From Pseudomonas putida (lineage in GTDB: Bacteria; Pseudomonadota; Gammaproteobacteria; Pseudomonadales; Pseudomonadaceae), in the NCBI RefSeq assembly GCF_001941965.1, contig NZ_MKZO01000013.1:62001-126000 (forward strand): a stretch of 64,000 bases of DNA. The letters run 5' to 3'. The position numbers were made by a program, and so were the translations under genes. Positions 7,591 through 17,541 of this stretch are shown piece by piece; positions within the stretch are counted from its first letter, which is position 1; each line of letters starts with the position of its first letter. The notes below the pieces were generated by a model that saw only the letters and a program-made list of their open reading frames with translations, made no database searches and was not told the DNA's origin.

Positions 7591-8786
7591 GCCGGGTCAA
7601 TCTCGCCATCATCGGCGGCGGTCTGGTCGGCGCCAGTCTTGCCCTGGCCCTGCAGGCCGGCGCCCGGGCCCGGGGCTGGAAGATCCTGCTGATCGAGCCC
7701 TTCGCTCCCGGCGACAGTTTCCAGCCCAGCTACGATGCACGATCCTCGGCGCTGTCCTTCGGTACCCGGCAGATCTACGAGCGCCTGGGCCTGTGGCAGG
7801 GCATCAGCCGGCGTGCCGAACCAATCCGGCAGATCCAGGTGTCTGATCGCGGGCGCTTCGGCGCGACCCGTCTCGATGCCATCGAGGAAGGCGTGCCGGC
7901 CCTGGGTTATGTGGTGGAGAACGCCTGGCTCGGGCAATGCCTGTGGCAAGGCCTCGACGCCGAGGTGGTGAGCTGGCGCTGCCCGGCCGAAGTCATCGCC
8001 ATGCAGCCGTTGGGCGACGGTTATCGCCTGACCCTGAACGATGAGACCCAGGTCGAATGTGATCTGGCCGTACTGGCCGATGGCGGTCGCTCCGGCCTGC
8101 GTGAGCAATTGGGTATCCATGTCAATCAGCGCCCGTATCACCAGAGCGCGCTGATCGCCAATATCACCCCGGGCGAGGCCCATTGTGGCCAGGCCTTCGA
8201 ACGCTTCACCGATGACGGCCCGATGGCCCTGCTGCCGCTGCCGGAGAACCGCTGCGCGCTGGTCTGGACCCGCGCCGGAATGGACGCGAAACGCCTGGCC
8301 GAGCTGGACGAGCGCAGCTTCCTCGACGAATTGCAGGGTGTCTTTGGCTACCGCCTCGGTGCCTTGCGCCAGGTCGGTGCGCGGCATCTGTATCCGCTGT
8401 CGCTGGTGGAAGCCCAGGAGCAGGTGCGCCCGCACCTGGTGGTGCTCGGCAACGCCGCCCACAGCCTGCACCCGATTGCCGGGCAGGGCTTCAACCTGTC
8501 GCTGCGCGATGTGCAGTCGCTGGCCGACGGCTTGCTCGCCGGCCCGGACACCCCGGGCGATTTCGCCACCCTGGATGCCTACCGCGAACGCCAGCGCCTG
8601 GACCAGGAACTGACCGTCGGCTTCTCCGACAAGGTCACCCGGCTGTTCGGCACTGCCCAGCCGCTGGTCGCCACCGGCCGCAACCTCGGCCTGCTCGGTC
8701 TCGACCTGCTGCCGCCGGCCAAGCGCTGGTTCGCCCGCCAGGCCATGGGCCTGGGCACCCGCCCTGATCTCCAGGGCAAGGCATGA
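7587..8786 (+). CDS. ubiH: 2-octaprenyl-6-methoxyphenol hydroxylase (ubiquinone biosynthesis)
   Basis: 399 aa FAD monooxygenase. The dinucleotide fold IGGGLVGASLALAL is at the N-terminus, the second FAD motif LADGGRSGLR near residue 166, and the third, GNAAHSLHPIAGQGFN, near residue 288. Hydroxylates the aromatic ring of the ubiquinone precursor with NAD(P)H and oxygen. Translationally coupled to pepP and followed after 35 bases by a paralogous hydroxylase. Confidence 0.93.
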   Translation: MSRVNLAIIGGGLVGASLALALQAGARARGWKILLIEPFAPGDSFQPSYDARSSALSFGTRQIYERLGLWQGISRRAEPIRQIQVSDRGRFGATRLDAIEEGVPALGYVVENAWLGQCLWQGLDAEVVSWRCPAEVIAMQPLGDGYRLTLNDETQVECDLAVLADGGRSGLREQLGIHVNQRPYHQSALIANITPGEAHCGQAFERFTDDGPMALLPLPENRCALVWTRAGMDAKRLAELDERSFLDELQGVFGYRLGALRQVGARHLYPLSLVEAQEQVRPHLVVLGNAAHSLHPIAGQGFNLSLRDVQSLADGLLAGPDTPGDFATLDAYRERQRLDQELTVGFSDKVTRLFGTAQPLVATGRNLGLLGLDLLPPAKRWFARQAMGLGTRPDLQGKA

Positions 8787-8821
8787 CCCCTTCTTTCTTC
8801 TACGTGGAACAGGCTTGAAGC

Positions 8822-10045
8822 ATGGACATGCGCGCGGATCTGTTGATTGTCGGTGCCGGTATGGTCGGCAGCGCCCTGGCCCTGGCCTTGCAGCACAGCG
8901 GCCTGGAAATCCTCCTGATCGACGGCAGCCCGCTGTCGGTGCAGCGCTTCGATGACGAAGCGCCGTTCGAGCCGCGGGTCAGCGCCCTGTCGGCGGCCAG
9001 CCAGCGCATTCTCGAGCGCCTCGGGGCCTGGCAAGGGATCGCCGAACGACGTCTGAGCCCGTATTCCGACATGCATGTGTGGGACGGCAGCGGCACCGGG
9101 CAGATCCACTTCTCGGCGGCCAGCGTGCATGCCGAAGTGCTCGGGCATATCGTCGAGAATCGGGTGGTCCAGGATGGTCTGCTGGAGCGTCTGCACGACA
9201 GCGAGATCGGCCTGCTGCCCAACGCCCGTCTGGAGCGCATGCGTCGTTCCGGCGACGAATGGCTGCTGACCCTTTCCGACGGCCGCAACCTGCGTGCGCC
9301 ACTGGTGATCGCCGCCGATGGTGCCAACTCCGCCGTGCGCCGCCTGACCGGCTGCGAAACCCGCGAATGGGATTACCTGCACCACGCCATCGTCACCAGC
9401 GTGCAATGCGCCAAACCGCACCAGATGACGGCCTGGCAGCGCTTCACCGACGAGGGTCCGCTGGCCTTCCTGCCGCTGGCCCGTGACGGCAAGCAGGACT
9501 GGTGTTCGATCGTCTGGTCGACCACCCCGGAACAGTCCGAACGCCTGATGGCCCTGCCGGACGGCGAGTTCTGCTCCGAGCTGGAGCGCGCCTTCGAAGG
9601 CCGCCTGGGTTCGGTGCTGCATGCCGACCCACGCCTGTGCGTGCCGCTGCGCCAGCGTCATGCCAAGCGCTATGTCGCCGAAGGGCTGGCGCTGATCGGC
9701 GACGCTGCCCACACCATCCACCCGCTGGCCGGGCAGGGGGTCAACCTGGGCTTCCTCGATGCCGCGGTGCTGGCTGAAGTGTTGCAAAGCGCGTATGAGC
9801 GCGGCGAGCGCCTGGCCGATGTGCGCGTGCTGAGCCGTTTCGAGCGCCGGCGCATGCCGCACAACCTGGCGCTGATGGCGGCCATGGAAGGCTTCGAGCG
9901 CCTGTTCCAGGCCGATCCGCTGCCGCTGCGCTGGCTGCGCAACAGCGGCCTGAAATGGGTCGAACAGATGCCTGAGGCCAAGGCGCTGTTCGTTCGCCAA
10001 GCCTTGGGTTTGAGTGGTGATCTGCCGGACCTGGCGAAAGCCTGA
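8822..10045 (+). CDS. ubiI: UbiI/VisC-type ubiquinone biosynthesis hydroxylase
   Basis: 407 aa, paralogue of the preceding gene with the same three FAD motifs: IVGAGMVGSALALAL, ADGANSAVRR and IGDAAHTIHPLAGQGVNLG. Members of this branch (UbiI, formerly VisC) hydroxylate the C5 position; UbiF-type enzymes act at C6 and are close relatives, so the exact ring position is inferred from the usual ubiH-ubiI pairing. Start ATG at 8822, with a weak Shine-Dalgarno. Last gene of the ygfB-pepP-ubiH-ubiI row. Confidence 0.88.
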   Translation: MDMRADLLIVGAGMVGSALALALQHSGLEILLIDGSPLSVQRFDDEAPFEPRVSALSAASQRILERLGAWQGIAERRLSPYSDMHVWDGSGTGQIHFSAASVHAEVLGHIVENRVVQDGLLERLHDSEIGLLPNARLERMRRSGDEWLLTLSDGRNLRAPLVIAADGANSAVRRLTGCETREWDYLHHAIVTSVQCAKPHQMTAWQRFTDEGPLAFLPLARDGKQDWCSIVWSTTPEQSERLMALPDGEFCSELERAFEGRLGSVLHADPRLCVPLRQRHAKRYVAEGLALIGDAAHTIHPLAGQGVNLGFLDAAVLAEVLQSAYERGERLADVRVLSRFERRRMPHNLALMAAMEGFERLFQADPLPLRWLRNSGLKWVEQMPEAKALFVRQALGLSGDLPDLAKA

Positions 10046-10095
10046 GGTCGCCGCAACATCTGGTAACTCCTCGGTGCTGCGTTCGGTTTGTGATG

Positions 10096-10120
10096 GCAAA
10101 TGACATTAACTACCATTTGC
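10096..10120 (+). promoter_or_regulatory. Fur-box-like inverted repeat upstream of the iron transporter
   Basis: GCAAATG (10096-10102) and CATTTGC (10114-10120) flank ACATTAACTAC, a 25-bp dyad. Many Pseudomonas Fur sites have exactly these outer arms. It lies 30 bases before the ATG of the ferric-iron binding protein, where a bound repressor would block transcription. Confidence 0.7.
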
Positions 10121-10150
10121 GCCTCATTCCGATACCGAGGAGCGTTACCG

Positions 10151-11152
10151 ATGTCGTCACGCAAGCACCTGCTGGCCGCCCTGACCCTCACCCTGTTTGG
10201 CGGGGCTGCCCATGCGGCGGATGAAGTGGTGGTGTATTCCTCGCGTATCGACGAGCTGATCAAGCCGGTCTTCGACGCCTACACCGCCAAGACCGGGGTG
10301 AAGATCAAGTTCATCACCGACAAGGAGGCCCCGCTGATGCAGCGGATCAAGGCCGAAGGCGAGAACGGCGTGGCCGACCTGCTGCTCACCGTCGATGCCG
10401 GCAACCTCTGGCAGGCCGAACAGATGGGCATCCTGCAGCCGATCAAGTCGCCGGTGATCGATGCCAACATTCCGCAAAAATACCGTGCGTCCTCCCATGA
10501 CTGGACCGGCCTGAGCCTGCGTGCGCGGACCATCGTCTACTCCACCGAGCGGGTCAAGCCGGGCGAACTGACCACCTACGAGGCGCTGGCCGACAAGCAA
10601 TGGGAAGGCCGCCTGTGCCTGCGCACGGCGAAGAAGGTCTATAACCAGTCGCTGACCGCCACCATGATCGAGACCCATGGCGAGGCCAAGACCGAAGAGC
10701 TGGTCAAGGGCTGGGTCAACAACCTGTCCACCGATGTGTTCTCCGATGACAATGCGGTGATCAACGCCATCGCTGCCGGGCAGTGCGACGTCGGCATCGT
10801 CAATACCTACTACTACGGTCGCCTGCACCAGGCCGACCCGAAACTGCCGGTCAAGCTGTTCTGGCCCAACCAGGGTGACCGTGGCGTGCACGTCAACCTG
10901 TCCGGTATTGGCCTGACCAAGCATGCACCGCACCCGGAAGCGGCCAAGGCGCTGGTGGAGTGGATGACCGGCGAGGAAGCGCAGAAGATGTTCGCCGGGA
11001 TCAACCAGGAATTCCCGGCCAACCCGAAAGTCGCTCCGTCCGAGGAAGTGGCGGCCTGGGGCAGCTTCAAGGCAGACGACTTGCCGGTGGAAGTGGCGGG
11101 CAAGCGCCAGGCTGAAGCGATTCGCTTGATGGACCGGGCTGGCTGGAACTGA
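10151..11152 (+). CDS. Ferric-iron ABC transporter, periplasmic binding protein (FbpA type)
   Basis: 333 aa. Signal peptide [18 protein letters not shown] followed by an AHA|ADE-type cleavage. The mature part starts with [14 protein letters not shown], and the iron-binding tyrosines are seen in NTYYYGRL near residue 219, the FbpA hallmark. Start taken at 10151, behind GAGGAG; the frame is open to 10100 but that reaches into the Fur-box-like dyad. Partner permease is downstream beyond a REPIN; no ATPase gene is adjacent, so the ATPase must be encoded elsewhere. Confidence 0.93.
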   Translation: MSSRKHLLAALTLTLFGGAAHAADEVVVYSSRIDELIKPVFDAYTAKTGVKIKFITDKEAPLMQRIKAEGENGVADLLLTVDAGNLWQAEQMGILQPIKSPVIDANIPQKYRASSHDWTGLSLRARTIVYSTERVKPGELTTYEALADKQWEGRLCLRTAKKVYNQSLTATMIETHGEAKTEELVKGWVNNLSTDVFSDDNAVINAIAAGQCDVGIVNTYYYGRLHQADPKLPVKLFWPNQGDRGVHVNLSGIGLTKHAPHPEAAKALVEWMTGEEAQKMFAGINQEFPANPKVAPSEEVAAWGSFKADDLPVEVAGKRQAEAIRLMDRAGWN

Positions 11153-11181
11153 GGTTCAGCCCTTATTCTTGCTGGGTCCTT

Positions 11182-11269
11182 GAGGGCCCTATCGCTGGCA
11201 AGCCAGCTCCCACAGGTTTCGCGGTGCACGCGGTCCCTGTGGGAGCTGGCTTGCCAGCGATGAGGCCCT
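11182..11269. repeat. REPIN copy 2, inside the iron-transport operon
   Basis: Inverted pair of REP arms (GGGCCCTATCGCTGGC at the left, its complement ending GCGATGAGGCCCT at the right). It separates the binding-protein gene from the permease gene, starting 29 bases after the first stop and ending 31 bases before the second start. As RNA it would make a long, stable hairpin between the two cistrons. Confidence 0.95.
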
Positions 11270-11300
11270 GAAAAACTCCACATCCCTGAGATCCCGCCCC

Positions 11301-12923
11301 TTGTCCCGCCCCACCCAACGCCGCTGGTACCCCCTGGTCTTCGCCATCGCTGCGCTGGTGATGCTGCCCCTGAGCGTGCTCGTGCTGTCCTGGCAGAGCA
11401 TCGACCTGCAGATCTGGTCGCACCTGCTCGATACCCAGATGAGCCGCCTGCTGGGCAACACCCTGACCCTGGTGGTGGGCGTCGGCATTGGCGTCACCGT
11501 GCTGGGCGTCAGCCTCGCCTGGCTCACCAGCCTCTGCGAATTCCCCGGGCGCCGCTGGCTGGACTGGGCATTGATGCTGCCCTTCGCCATTCCCGCCTAT
11601 GTGCTGGCCTTCGTCTTCGTCGGCCTGCTGGACTTCTCCGGCCCGGTACAGACCCTGCTGCGCGAGTGGTTCGGGCCGATGCGCCTGCCCCGGGTGCGCT
11701 CCACCGGCGGGGTGATCATCGTCCTGGTGCTGGTGTTCTACCCCTACGTCTACCTGCTGGCGCGCAATGCCTTCCTGGCCCAGGGCAAGGGCCTGATGGA
11801 GGCGGCGCGGGTCCTCGGGCAATCGCCGTTGCAGGCGTTCTGGCGGGTCGGCCTGCCCATGGCGCGACCGGCGATCCTCGCCGGCCTGGCCCTGGCGCTG
11901 ATGGAAACCCTGGCGGACTTCGGTGCCGTCTCGGTCTTTAACTTCGATACCTTCACTACCGCCATCTACAAAACCTGGTACGGCTTCTTCAGCCTTTCCA
12001 GCGCCGCGCAACTGGCCAGCCTGCTGCTGCTGGCGGTGATGCTGGTGCTCTACGGCGAGCGCCGGGCCCGGGGTGCGGTGCGCAGCAGCAACGAGCGGCC
12101 GCGGGGCAAGGCGCTGTACCACCTGCGCGGGATCAAGGCCGCCGCTGCCAGTGGCTGGTGCCTGCTGGTGTTCGCCTGCGCCTTTGTCGTACCGATGCTG
12201 CAACTGCTGGCGTGGTTCTGGCTGCGTGGCCGCTTCGATCTCGACGAGCGCTATACCGCGCTGATCCTGCACACCCTCTACCTCGGCGCCGCAGCGGCGC
12301 TGATCACCGTCTGCGTCGCACTGGCGCTGGCCTTTGCCCGCCGTCAGTCCTCGGCCCCGGCGATCCGTGCCGGGGTCAGCCTGGCCAACCTTGGCTACGC
12401 GCTGCCCGGCTCGGTGCTGGCCGTGGCGATCATGCTCGCCTTCAGCTACCTCGACCGTGAACTGGTGATCCCGCTCTCCGGCTGGCTCGGCGGGGCTGGC
12501 AAGCCATTGCTGCTGGGCAGCCTCTCGGCCCTGCTGCTGGCCTACCTGGTGCGCTTCATCGCGGTGGCCTACGGGCCGCTGGAAAACAGCCTGGGGCGCA
12601 TTCGTCCTTCGCTGCCGGAAGCGGCACGCAGTATGGGTGTCAGTGGGCCGGGATTGTTTTTCAAGGTGTATCTCCCCTTGCTGGTGCCCGGTGCCCTGAG
12701 CGCCGCGTTGCTGGTGTTCGTCGATGTGCTCAAGGAAATGCCGGCGACCCTGCTGATGCGTCCGTTCGGCTGGGACACGCTGGCGGTGCGGGTGTTCGAG
12801 ATGACCAGTGAAGGCGAGTGGGCGCGGGCCTCGCTGCCGGCCCTGACCCTGGTGCTGGTCGGCCTGCTGCCGGTCATCGGTTTGATACGGCGCTCGGCTC
12901 GTCATCCGGGTCAGAGTCACTGA
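11301..12923 (+). CDS. Ferric-iron ABC transporter, fused two-domain permease (FbpB type)
   Basis: 540 aa with about twelve membrane segments, made of two permease domains in one chain. Each carries the ATPase-contact EAA motif: EAARVLGQSPLQAFWRVGLP in the first half and EAARSMGVSGPGLFFKVYLP in the second. The start appears to be TTG at 11301 (SRPTQRRWYPLVFAI after the initiator Met), with only a weak Shine-Dalgarno; the next ATG would remove part of the first membrane segment. Partner of the upstream binding protein. Confidence 0.92.
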   Translation: MSRPTQRRWYPLVFAIAALVMLPLSVLVLSWQSIDLQIWSHLLDTQMSRLLGNTLTLVVGVGIGVTVLGVSLAWLTSLCEFPGRRWLDWALMLPFAIPAYVLAFVFVGLLDFSGPVQTLLREWFGPMRLPRVRSTGGVIIVLVLVFYPYVYLLARNAFLAQGKGLMEAARVLGQSPLQAFWRVGLPMARPAILAGLALALMETLADFGAVSVFNFDTFTTAIYKTWYGFFSLSSAAQLASLLLLAVMLVLYGERRARGAVRSSNERPRGKALYHLRGIKAAAASGWCLLVFACAFVVPMLQLLAWFWLRGRFDLDERYTALILHTLYLGAAAALITVCVALALAFARRQSSAPAIRAGVSLANLGYALPGSVLAVAIMLAFSYLDRELVIPLSGWLGGAGKPLLLGSLSALLLAYLVRFIAVAYGPLENSLGRIRPSLPEAARSMGVSGPGLFFKVYLPLLVPGALSAALLVFVDVLKEMPATLLMRPFGWDTLAVRVFEMTSEGEWARASLPALTLVLVGLLPVIGLIRRSARHPGQSH

Positions 12924-12973
12924 CGGATGCCACCCGGCCTCCTTGCGGATACAATGCGCGGCATTCGCTGCGG

Positions 12974-12988
12974 CCGGTCCACGACCGG
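12974..12988 (+). promoter_or_regulatory. Small hairpin in the gcvT leader
   Basis: CCGGTC, loop CAC, GACCGG, about 55 bases before the gcvT start and 19 bases after a possible -10 box TACAAT (12950-12955). I see no glycine-riboswitch core here. Likely a simple leader structure. Confidence 0.3.
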
Positions 12989-13043
12989 GTAGCCGGAACG
13001 CTGCCCTCAGCCGTAGCTTCGCCACGCCCGGAAGGAGAAACCC

Positions 13044-14126
13044 ATGGGACAGCGTACGCCTCTGTATGACCTGCACCTGGCGCTTGGCGCCAAGATGGTC
13101 GATTTTGGCGGTTGGGATATGCCCCTGCATTACGGCTCGCAAGTCGAGGAGCACCATCAGGTGCGCCGCGACTGCGGAGTGTTCGACGTGTCGCACATGA
13201 CCGTGATCGACATCGCCGGTACCGATGCCGGCGACTGGCTGCGCCATCTGCTGGCCAACGACGTCGCGCGCCTCGATGCGCCCGGCAAGGCCCTCTACAG
13301 CCCCCTGCTCAACGATGACGGTGGGGTGATCGACGACCTGATCGTCTATCGCCTCGATGACGGCTATCGCCTGGTGGTCAACGCCGCCACCCGCGACAAG
13401 GACCTGGCCTGGCTCGAAGCCCGCCGCAGCGGTTTCGAAGTGCAGTTCCGCGAGCGTCCGGAGCTGGCGATCCTCGCCATCCAGGGCCCGCAGGCGCGGG
13501 AGAAGGTCGCCGAGCTGCTCAGCGCCTCACGCGCGGCCCTGATCCGCGACCTGAAGCCCTTCGAAGGCCATTTCGAAGGCGACTGGTTCATTGCCCGCAC
13601 CGGCTACACCGGTGAAGACGGCCTGGAAATCATTCTCCCCGCCCTGCAGGCGCCGGCCTTCTTCAACGACCTGGTCGGTGCCGGTATCGCCCCGAGCGGC
13701 CTCGGTGCCCGCGACACCCTGCGTCTTGAAGCCGGCATGAACCTGTACGGCAACGACATGGACGAACGCCATTCGCCGCTGACCTCCAACCTGTCCTGGA
13801 GCATCGCCTGGGAGCCCGCCGAACGCGATTTCATCGGGCGCAAGGCGCTGGAAGCCGAGAAAGGCCGTGGCGTATCCCTGAAACTGGTCGGCCTGGTGCT
13901 GGAAGAGCGCGGCGTGCTGCGCGCCCACCAGGTGGTTCGCGTCGCGGAAATTGGCGAAGGGGAGATCACCAGTGGTAGTTTCTCGCCTACGCTGAGCAAG
14001 GCAATCGCTCTGGCACGCCTCCCGATAGCGACTGCCGACCGGGCTGAAGTGGAAATCCGTGGCAAATGGTATCCGGTGAGGGTGGTCAAGCCGACCTTCG
14101 TTCGCCATGGCCGAATCCTGATCTAA
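13044..14126 (+). CDS. gcvT: Glycine cleavage system T protein (aminomethyltransferase)
   Basis: 360 aa. Transfers the aminomethyl carbon from the H-protein lipoyl arm to tetrahydrofolate and releases ammonia. Typical N-terminus ([26 protein letters not shown]), then GVFDVSHM, and [12 protein letters not shown] near residue 190, plus the folate-binding N/D region. Preceded by AAGGAGAAACCC, an excellent Shine-Dalgarno. First gene of a gcvT-gcvH-gcvP row; glycine degradation feeds one-carbon units into the folate pool. Confidence 0.96.
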   Translation: MGQRTPLYDLHLALGAKMVDFGGWDMPLHYGSQVEEHHQVRRDCGVFDVSHMTVIDIAGTDAGDWLRHLLANDVARLDAPGKALYSPLLNDDGGVIDDLIVYRLDDGYRLVVNAATRDKDLAWLEARRSGFEVQFRERPELAILAIQGPQAREKVAELLSASRAALIRDLKPFEGHFEGDWFIARTGYTGEDGLEIILPALQAPAFFNDLVGAGIAPSGLGARDTLRLEAGMNLYGNDMDERHSPLTSNLSWSIAWEPAERDFIGRKALEAEKGRGVSLKLVGLVLEERGVLRAHQVVRVAEIGEGEITSGSFSPTLSKAIALARLPIATADRAEVEIRGKWYPVRVVKPTFVRHGRILI

Positions 14127-14172
14127 ATTAATTCCGGCGGGCCGACCGCTGAACCCTGTTGAGGAACAACCT

Positions 14173-14556
14173 ATGAGCCAAATCCCTGCCGACCTGCGTT
14201 ATGCCGAAAGCCACGAGTGGGCCCGTCTGGAAGCCGATGGCACCGTGACCGTCGGTATCAGTGACCATGCCCAGCAAGCCCTGGGTGACGTGGTCTTCGT
14301 CGAACTGCCTGAAGTCGGCACCGTCTTCGGCGCAGGCGATGCGTCCGGCGTGGTCGAGTCGGTCAAGGCGGCCTCGGATATCTACTCGCCGGTCGGCGGC
14401 GAAGTCATTGCCGTCAATGACGACGTGCGCGACAGCCCCGAGCTGGTCAACGAAGAAGTCTACGAGTCCTGGTTCTTCAAGCTGAAGCCATCGAACACGG
14501 CCGACCTGGACAAGCTGATGAGCGCCGAGGAATACGCCAAGGCCATCGGCGAGTAA
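14173..14556 (+). CDS. gcvH: Glycine cleavage system H protein (lipoyl carrier)
   Basis: 127 aa. The lipoylated lysine is K65 in VESVKAASD, with the usual flanking [14 protein letters not shown] and IYSPVGGEV. It shuttles the aminomethyl group between P, T and L proteins. It starts 46 bases after gcvT behind GAGGAACAACC. A structured gap of 96 bases separates it from gcvP. Confidence 0.96.
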   Translation: MSQIPADLRYAESHEWARLEADGTVTVGISDHAQQALGDVVFVELPEVGTVFGAGDASGVVESVKAASDIYSPVGGEVIAVNDDVRDSPELVNEEVYESWFFKLKPSNTADLDKLMSAEEYAKAIGE

Positions 14557-14591
14557 GCCACCCGCAGTTTTTCCCGCACGATCGGCAATCC

Positions 14592-14641
14592 CTTCCTAGA
14601 CTCTAATGGCCCCGACACCCATCGGGGCTTGGTCTAGGAAG
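14592..14641 (+). promoter_or_regulatory. Two-part hairpin overlapping the gcvP ribosome binding site
   Basis: The outer stem is CTTCCTAGAC (14592-14601) with GTCTAGGAAG (14632-14641), a perfect 10-bp match. The inner stem is GCCCCGA (14609-14615) with TCGGGGC (14622-14628), loop CACCCA. The 3' outer arm contains AGGAAG, the upstream part of the gcvP Shine-Dalgarno (AGGAAGAGAGAG before ATG 14653). Folding would hide it. It could also serve as a DNA operator or an intercistronic stabiliser. Confidence 0.65.
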
Positions 14642-14652
14642 AGAGAGCTGCC

Positions 14653-17526
14653 ATGTCCTTGTTGCCGTCCCTGAGCCAACTGCACGATCCCAACCCGTTC
14701 CTGCGCCGCCATCTCGGCCCCGATGCTGCCGAGCAGCAAGCCATGCTCGACGTGCTTGGTGTCGCCAGCCGTAGCGAGCTGATCGAACAGACGGTGCCGC
14801 CCGGCATCCGCTTCAACCGCCCCCTGGACCTGCCCCCAGCCCTGGATGAAGAGGCTGCGCTGGAGCGCCTGCGGGGGTATGCCGAGCAGAACCAGCGCTG
14901 GACCAGCCTGATCGGCATGGGCTACCACGCGACCCGCACGCCGACCGTCATCCTGCGCAATGTCCTGGAAAATCCGGGCTGGTACACCGCCTATACGCCC
15001 TACCAGCCGGAAATCGCCCAGGGCCGCCTGGAAGCGCTGCTGAACTACCAGCAGATGATCATTGACCTCACCGGGCTGGACCTGGCCAACGCCTCCTTGC
15101 TGGACGAAGCCACCGCTGCCGGCGAAGCCATGGCCCTGGCCAAGCGGGTGACGAAGTCCCGCAGCAATCGTTTCTTCGCCGACGAGCACTGCCACCCGCA
15201 GACCCTGTCGGTGCTGCAGACCCGTGCCGAAGGCTTCGGCTTCGAGCTGGTGATCGACTCGCTGGACAACCTCGACAAGCACGAGGTATTCGGTGCCCTG
15301 TTGCACTACCCCAATACCCATGGCGGCGTGCATGACCTGCGCCCCGCGATCCAGCACCTGCACAGCCAGCAGGCCATCGCCTGCGTGGCCGCCGACCTCC
15401 TGAGCCTGGTGCTGCTGACCCCGCCGGGCGAGCAGGGCGCAGACGTGGTGCTGGGCTCGTCGCAGCGCTTTGGCGTGCCCATGGGTTACGGCGGGCCGCA
15501 CGCGGCGTACTTCGCGTGTCGTGATGAGTTCAAGCGGGCCATGCCCGGGCGCATCATCGGCGTGTCCAAGGACGCCCGCGACAGCCTGGCGCTGCGCATG
15601 GCGCTGCAGACCCGCGAGCAACATATCCGCCGCGAGAAGGCGAACTCGAACATCTGCACCGCCCAGGTGCTGCTGGCCAATATTGCCGGCTTCTATGCGG
15701 TCTACCATGGGCCTGACGGGCTGCGTCGCATTGCCCAGCGGGTGCACCGGCTGACCACGATCCTGGCCGCCGGGCTTGAGCGCAATGGCGTCAAGCGCCT
15801 CAACCCGCACTTCTTCGACACCCTGACCCTCGAGGTCGGTGGCAGCCAGACGGCGATCATCCAGAGTGCCGAGGCGGCGCGGATCAACCTGCGCATTCTC
15901 GGTCGCGGCCATCTGGGCGTTGCGCTCGACGAAACCTGCGATGAAAGCACCGTGCTGCGCCTGTTCGATATCTTCCTCGGCGTCGATCATGGGCTGAACA
16001 TCGCCGAACTGGACGCCGAAGACCTGCCCGCCGGCATCCCCGATGAACTGCTGCGCCGCTCGGCGTACCTGACCCACCCGGTGTTCAACCTGCACCACAG
16101 CGAAACCGAGATGCTGCGCTACCTCAAGCAACTGGAAAACAAGGACCTGGCCCTCAACCAGTCGATGATCCCGCTGGGCTCCTGCACCATGAAGCTCAAC
16201 GCCAGCAGCGAGATGATCCCCATCACCTGGCCCGGTTTCGCCGAACTGCACCCCTTCGTGCCGGTGGAGCAGGCGACCGGCTACAAGGCCATGATCGACG
16301 AGCTGGAACGCTGGCTGTGCGCGATCACCGGCTTCGATGCCATCTGCATGCAGCCCAACTCCGGCGCCCAGGGCGAATACGCCGGGCTGCTGGCGATCAG
16401 CAAGTACCACCGCAGCCGCAAGCAGGGGCAGCGGGATATCTGCTTGATCCCGGCTTCGGCCCACGGCACCAACCCGGCGTCGGCGCAGATGGCCGGGATG
16501 CAGGTGGTGATCGTGGCCTGCGACAACGCCGGCAACGTCGACCTGGAAGACCTCAAACTCAAGGCGCAGGAGGCAGGTGAGCGGCTGTCGTGCCTGATGG
16601 CGACCTATCCGTCGACCCACGGCGTGTACGAGGAGGGCATCAGCGAGATCTGCGAGGTTATCCACAGGCATGGCGGCCAGGTCTACATGGACGGCGCCAA
16701 CCTCAATGCCCAGGTCGGGCTGGCGCGGCCGGCGGATATCGGCGCCGATGTCTCGCACATGAACCTGCACAAGACCTTCTGCATTCCCCATGGCGGCGGC
16801 GGGCCGGGCATGGGGCCGATCGGTGTGCGTGCGCACCTGGCGCCATTCGTGGCCAGTCACCCGGTGATCCCGGTGCCGGGGCCGGATCCGCAGAACACTG
16901 CGGTCAGCGCCGCGCCCTGGGGCAGTGCGAGCATCCTGCCGATCAGCTGGATGTACATCGCCATGATGGGGCCGCAACTGGCAGATGCCAGCGAGGTGGC
17001 GATCCTGTCTGCCAACTACCTGGCCGAGCGCCTGGGTGGGGCGTTTCCGGTGCTGTATCGCGGGCGTAACGAGCGGGTGGCCCACGAATGCATCCTCGAC
17101 CTGCGGCCGCTCAAGGCGCAGACCGGGATTAGCGAGGAGGACGTGGCCAAGCGCCTGATGGACTATGGCTTCCATGCCCCGACCATGTCGTTCCCGGTGC
17201 CGGGGACCTTGATGGTCGAGCCGACCGAGAGTGAGCCAAAGGCCGAGCTGGATCGCTTCGTCGAGGCGATGTTGAGCATTCGTGCGGAAATCGCCGAGGT
17301 GCAGAACGGCAAATGGCCGGCGGAGGACAACCCGCTCAAGCGGGCGCCGCATACCCTGGCGGATGTGCTCGGCGTCTGGGACAGGCCCTACAGCCTGGAG
17401 CAGGCGGTGGCGCCGAGCGCCCATGCCCGGGCGCACAAGTACTGGCCGGCGGTGAACCGGGTGGACAATGTGTATGGGGACAGGAATCTGTTCTGTGCCT
17501 GTGTGCCGGTCGAGGATTACCGCTGA
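14653..17526 (+). CDS. gcvP: Glycine dehydrogenase (decarboxylating), P protein
   Basis: 957 aa, a fused P1-P2 enzyme as in other gamma-proteobacteria. The PLP lysine is K707 in [17 protein letters not shown]-terminal RHLGPD and C-terminal [11 protein letters not shown] are typical. It decarboxylates glycine and loads the remaining aminomethyl group on GcvH. The last base before the REPIN is only 16 away from the stop; it converges with the gspE-like gene. Confidence 0.97.
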   Translation: MSLLPSLSQLHDPNPFLRRHLGPDAAEQQAMLDVLGVASRSELIEQTVPPGIRFNRPLDLPPALDEEAALERLRGYAEQNQRWTSLIGMGYHATRTPTVILRNVLENPGWYTAYTPYQPEIAQGRLEALLNYQQMIIDLTGLDLANASLLDEATAAGEAMALAKRVTKSRSNRFFADEHCHPQTLSVLQTRAEGFGFELVIDSLDNLDKHEVFGALLHYPNTHGGVHDLRPAIQHLHSQQAIACVAADLLSLVLLTPPGEQGADVVLGSSQRFGVPMGYGGPHAAYFACRDEFKRAMPGRIIGVSKDARDSLALRMALQTREQHIRREKANSNICTAQVLLANIAGFYAVYHGPDGLRRIAQRVHRLTTILAAGLERNGVKRLNPHFFDTLTLEVGGSQTAIIQSAEAARINLRILGRGHLGVALDETCDESTVLRLFDIFLGVDHGLNIAELDAEDLPAGIPDELLRRSAYLTHPVFNLHHSETEMLRYLKQLENKDLALNQSMIPLGSCTMKLNASSEMIPITWPGFAELHPFVPVEQATGYKAMIDELERWLCAITGFDAICMQPNSGAQGEYAGLLAISKYHRSRKQGQRDICLIPASAHGTNPASAQMAGMQVVIVACDNAGNVDLEDLKLKAQEAGERLSCLMATYPSTHGVYEEGISEICEVIHRHGGQVYMDGANLNAQVGLARPADIGADVSHMNLHKTFCIPHGGGGPGMGPIGVRAHLAPFVASHPVIPVPGPDPQNTAVSAAPWGSASILPISWMYIAMMGPQLADASEVAILSANYLAERLGGAFPVLYRGRNERVAHECILDLRPLKAQTGISEEDVAKRLMDYGFHAPTMSFPVPGTLMVEPTESEPKAELDRFVEAMLSIRAEIAEVQNGKWPAEDNPLKRAPHTLADVLGVWDRPYSLEQAVAPSAHARAHKYWPAVNRVDNVYGDRNLFCACVPVEDYR

Positions 17527-17541
17527 GAGTGTTGTTGTTCT

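Noticed and set aside
12924..13043. Glycine riboswitch before gcvT
   Set aside because: The leader is short and lacks the paired glycine-aptamer cores; only a small hairpin is present.
11163..13247. 694-codon open frame on the minus strand
   Set aside because: It spans the permease gene, REPIN copy 2 and the gcvT leader; very rich in Gln/His/Arg, a shadow of the real genes.
14596..17436. 946-codon open frame on the minus strand
   Set aside because: It is antisense to gcvP, a certain gene, and arises from the GC-rich third positions; its translation has no domain pattern.
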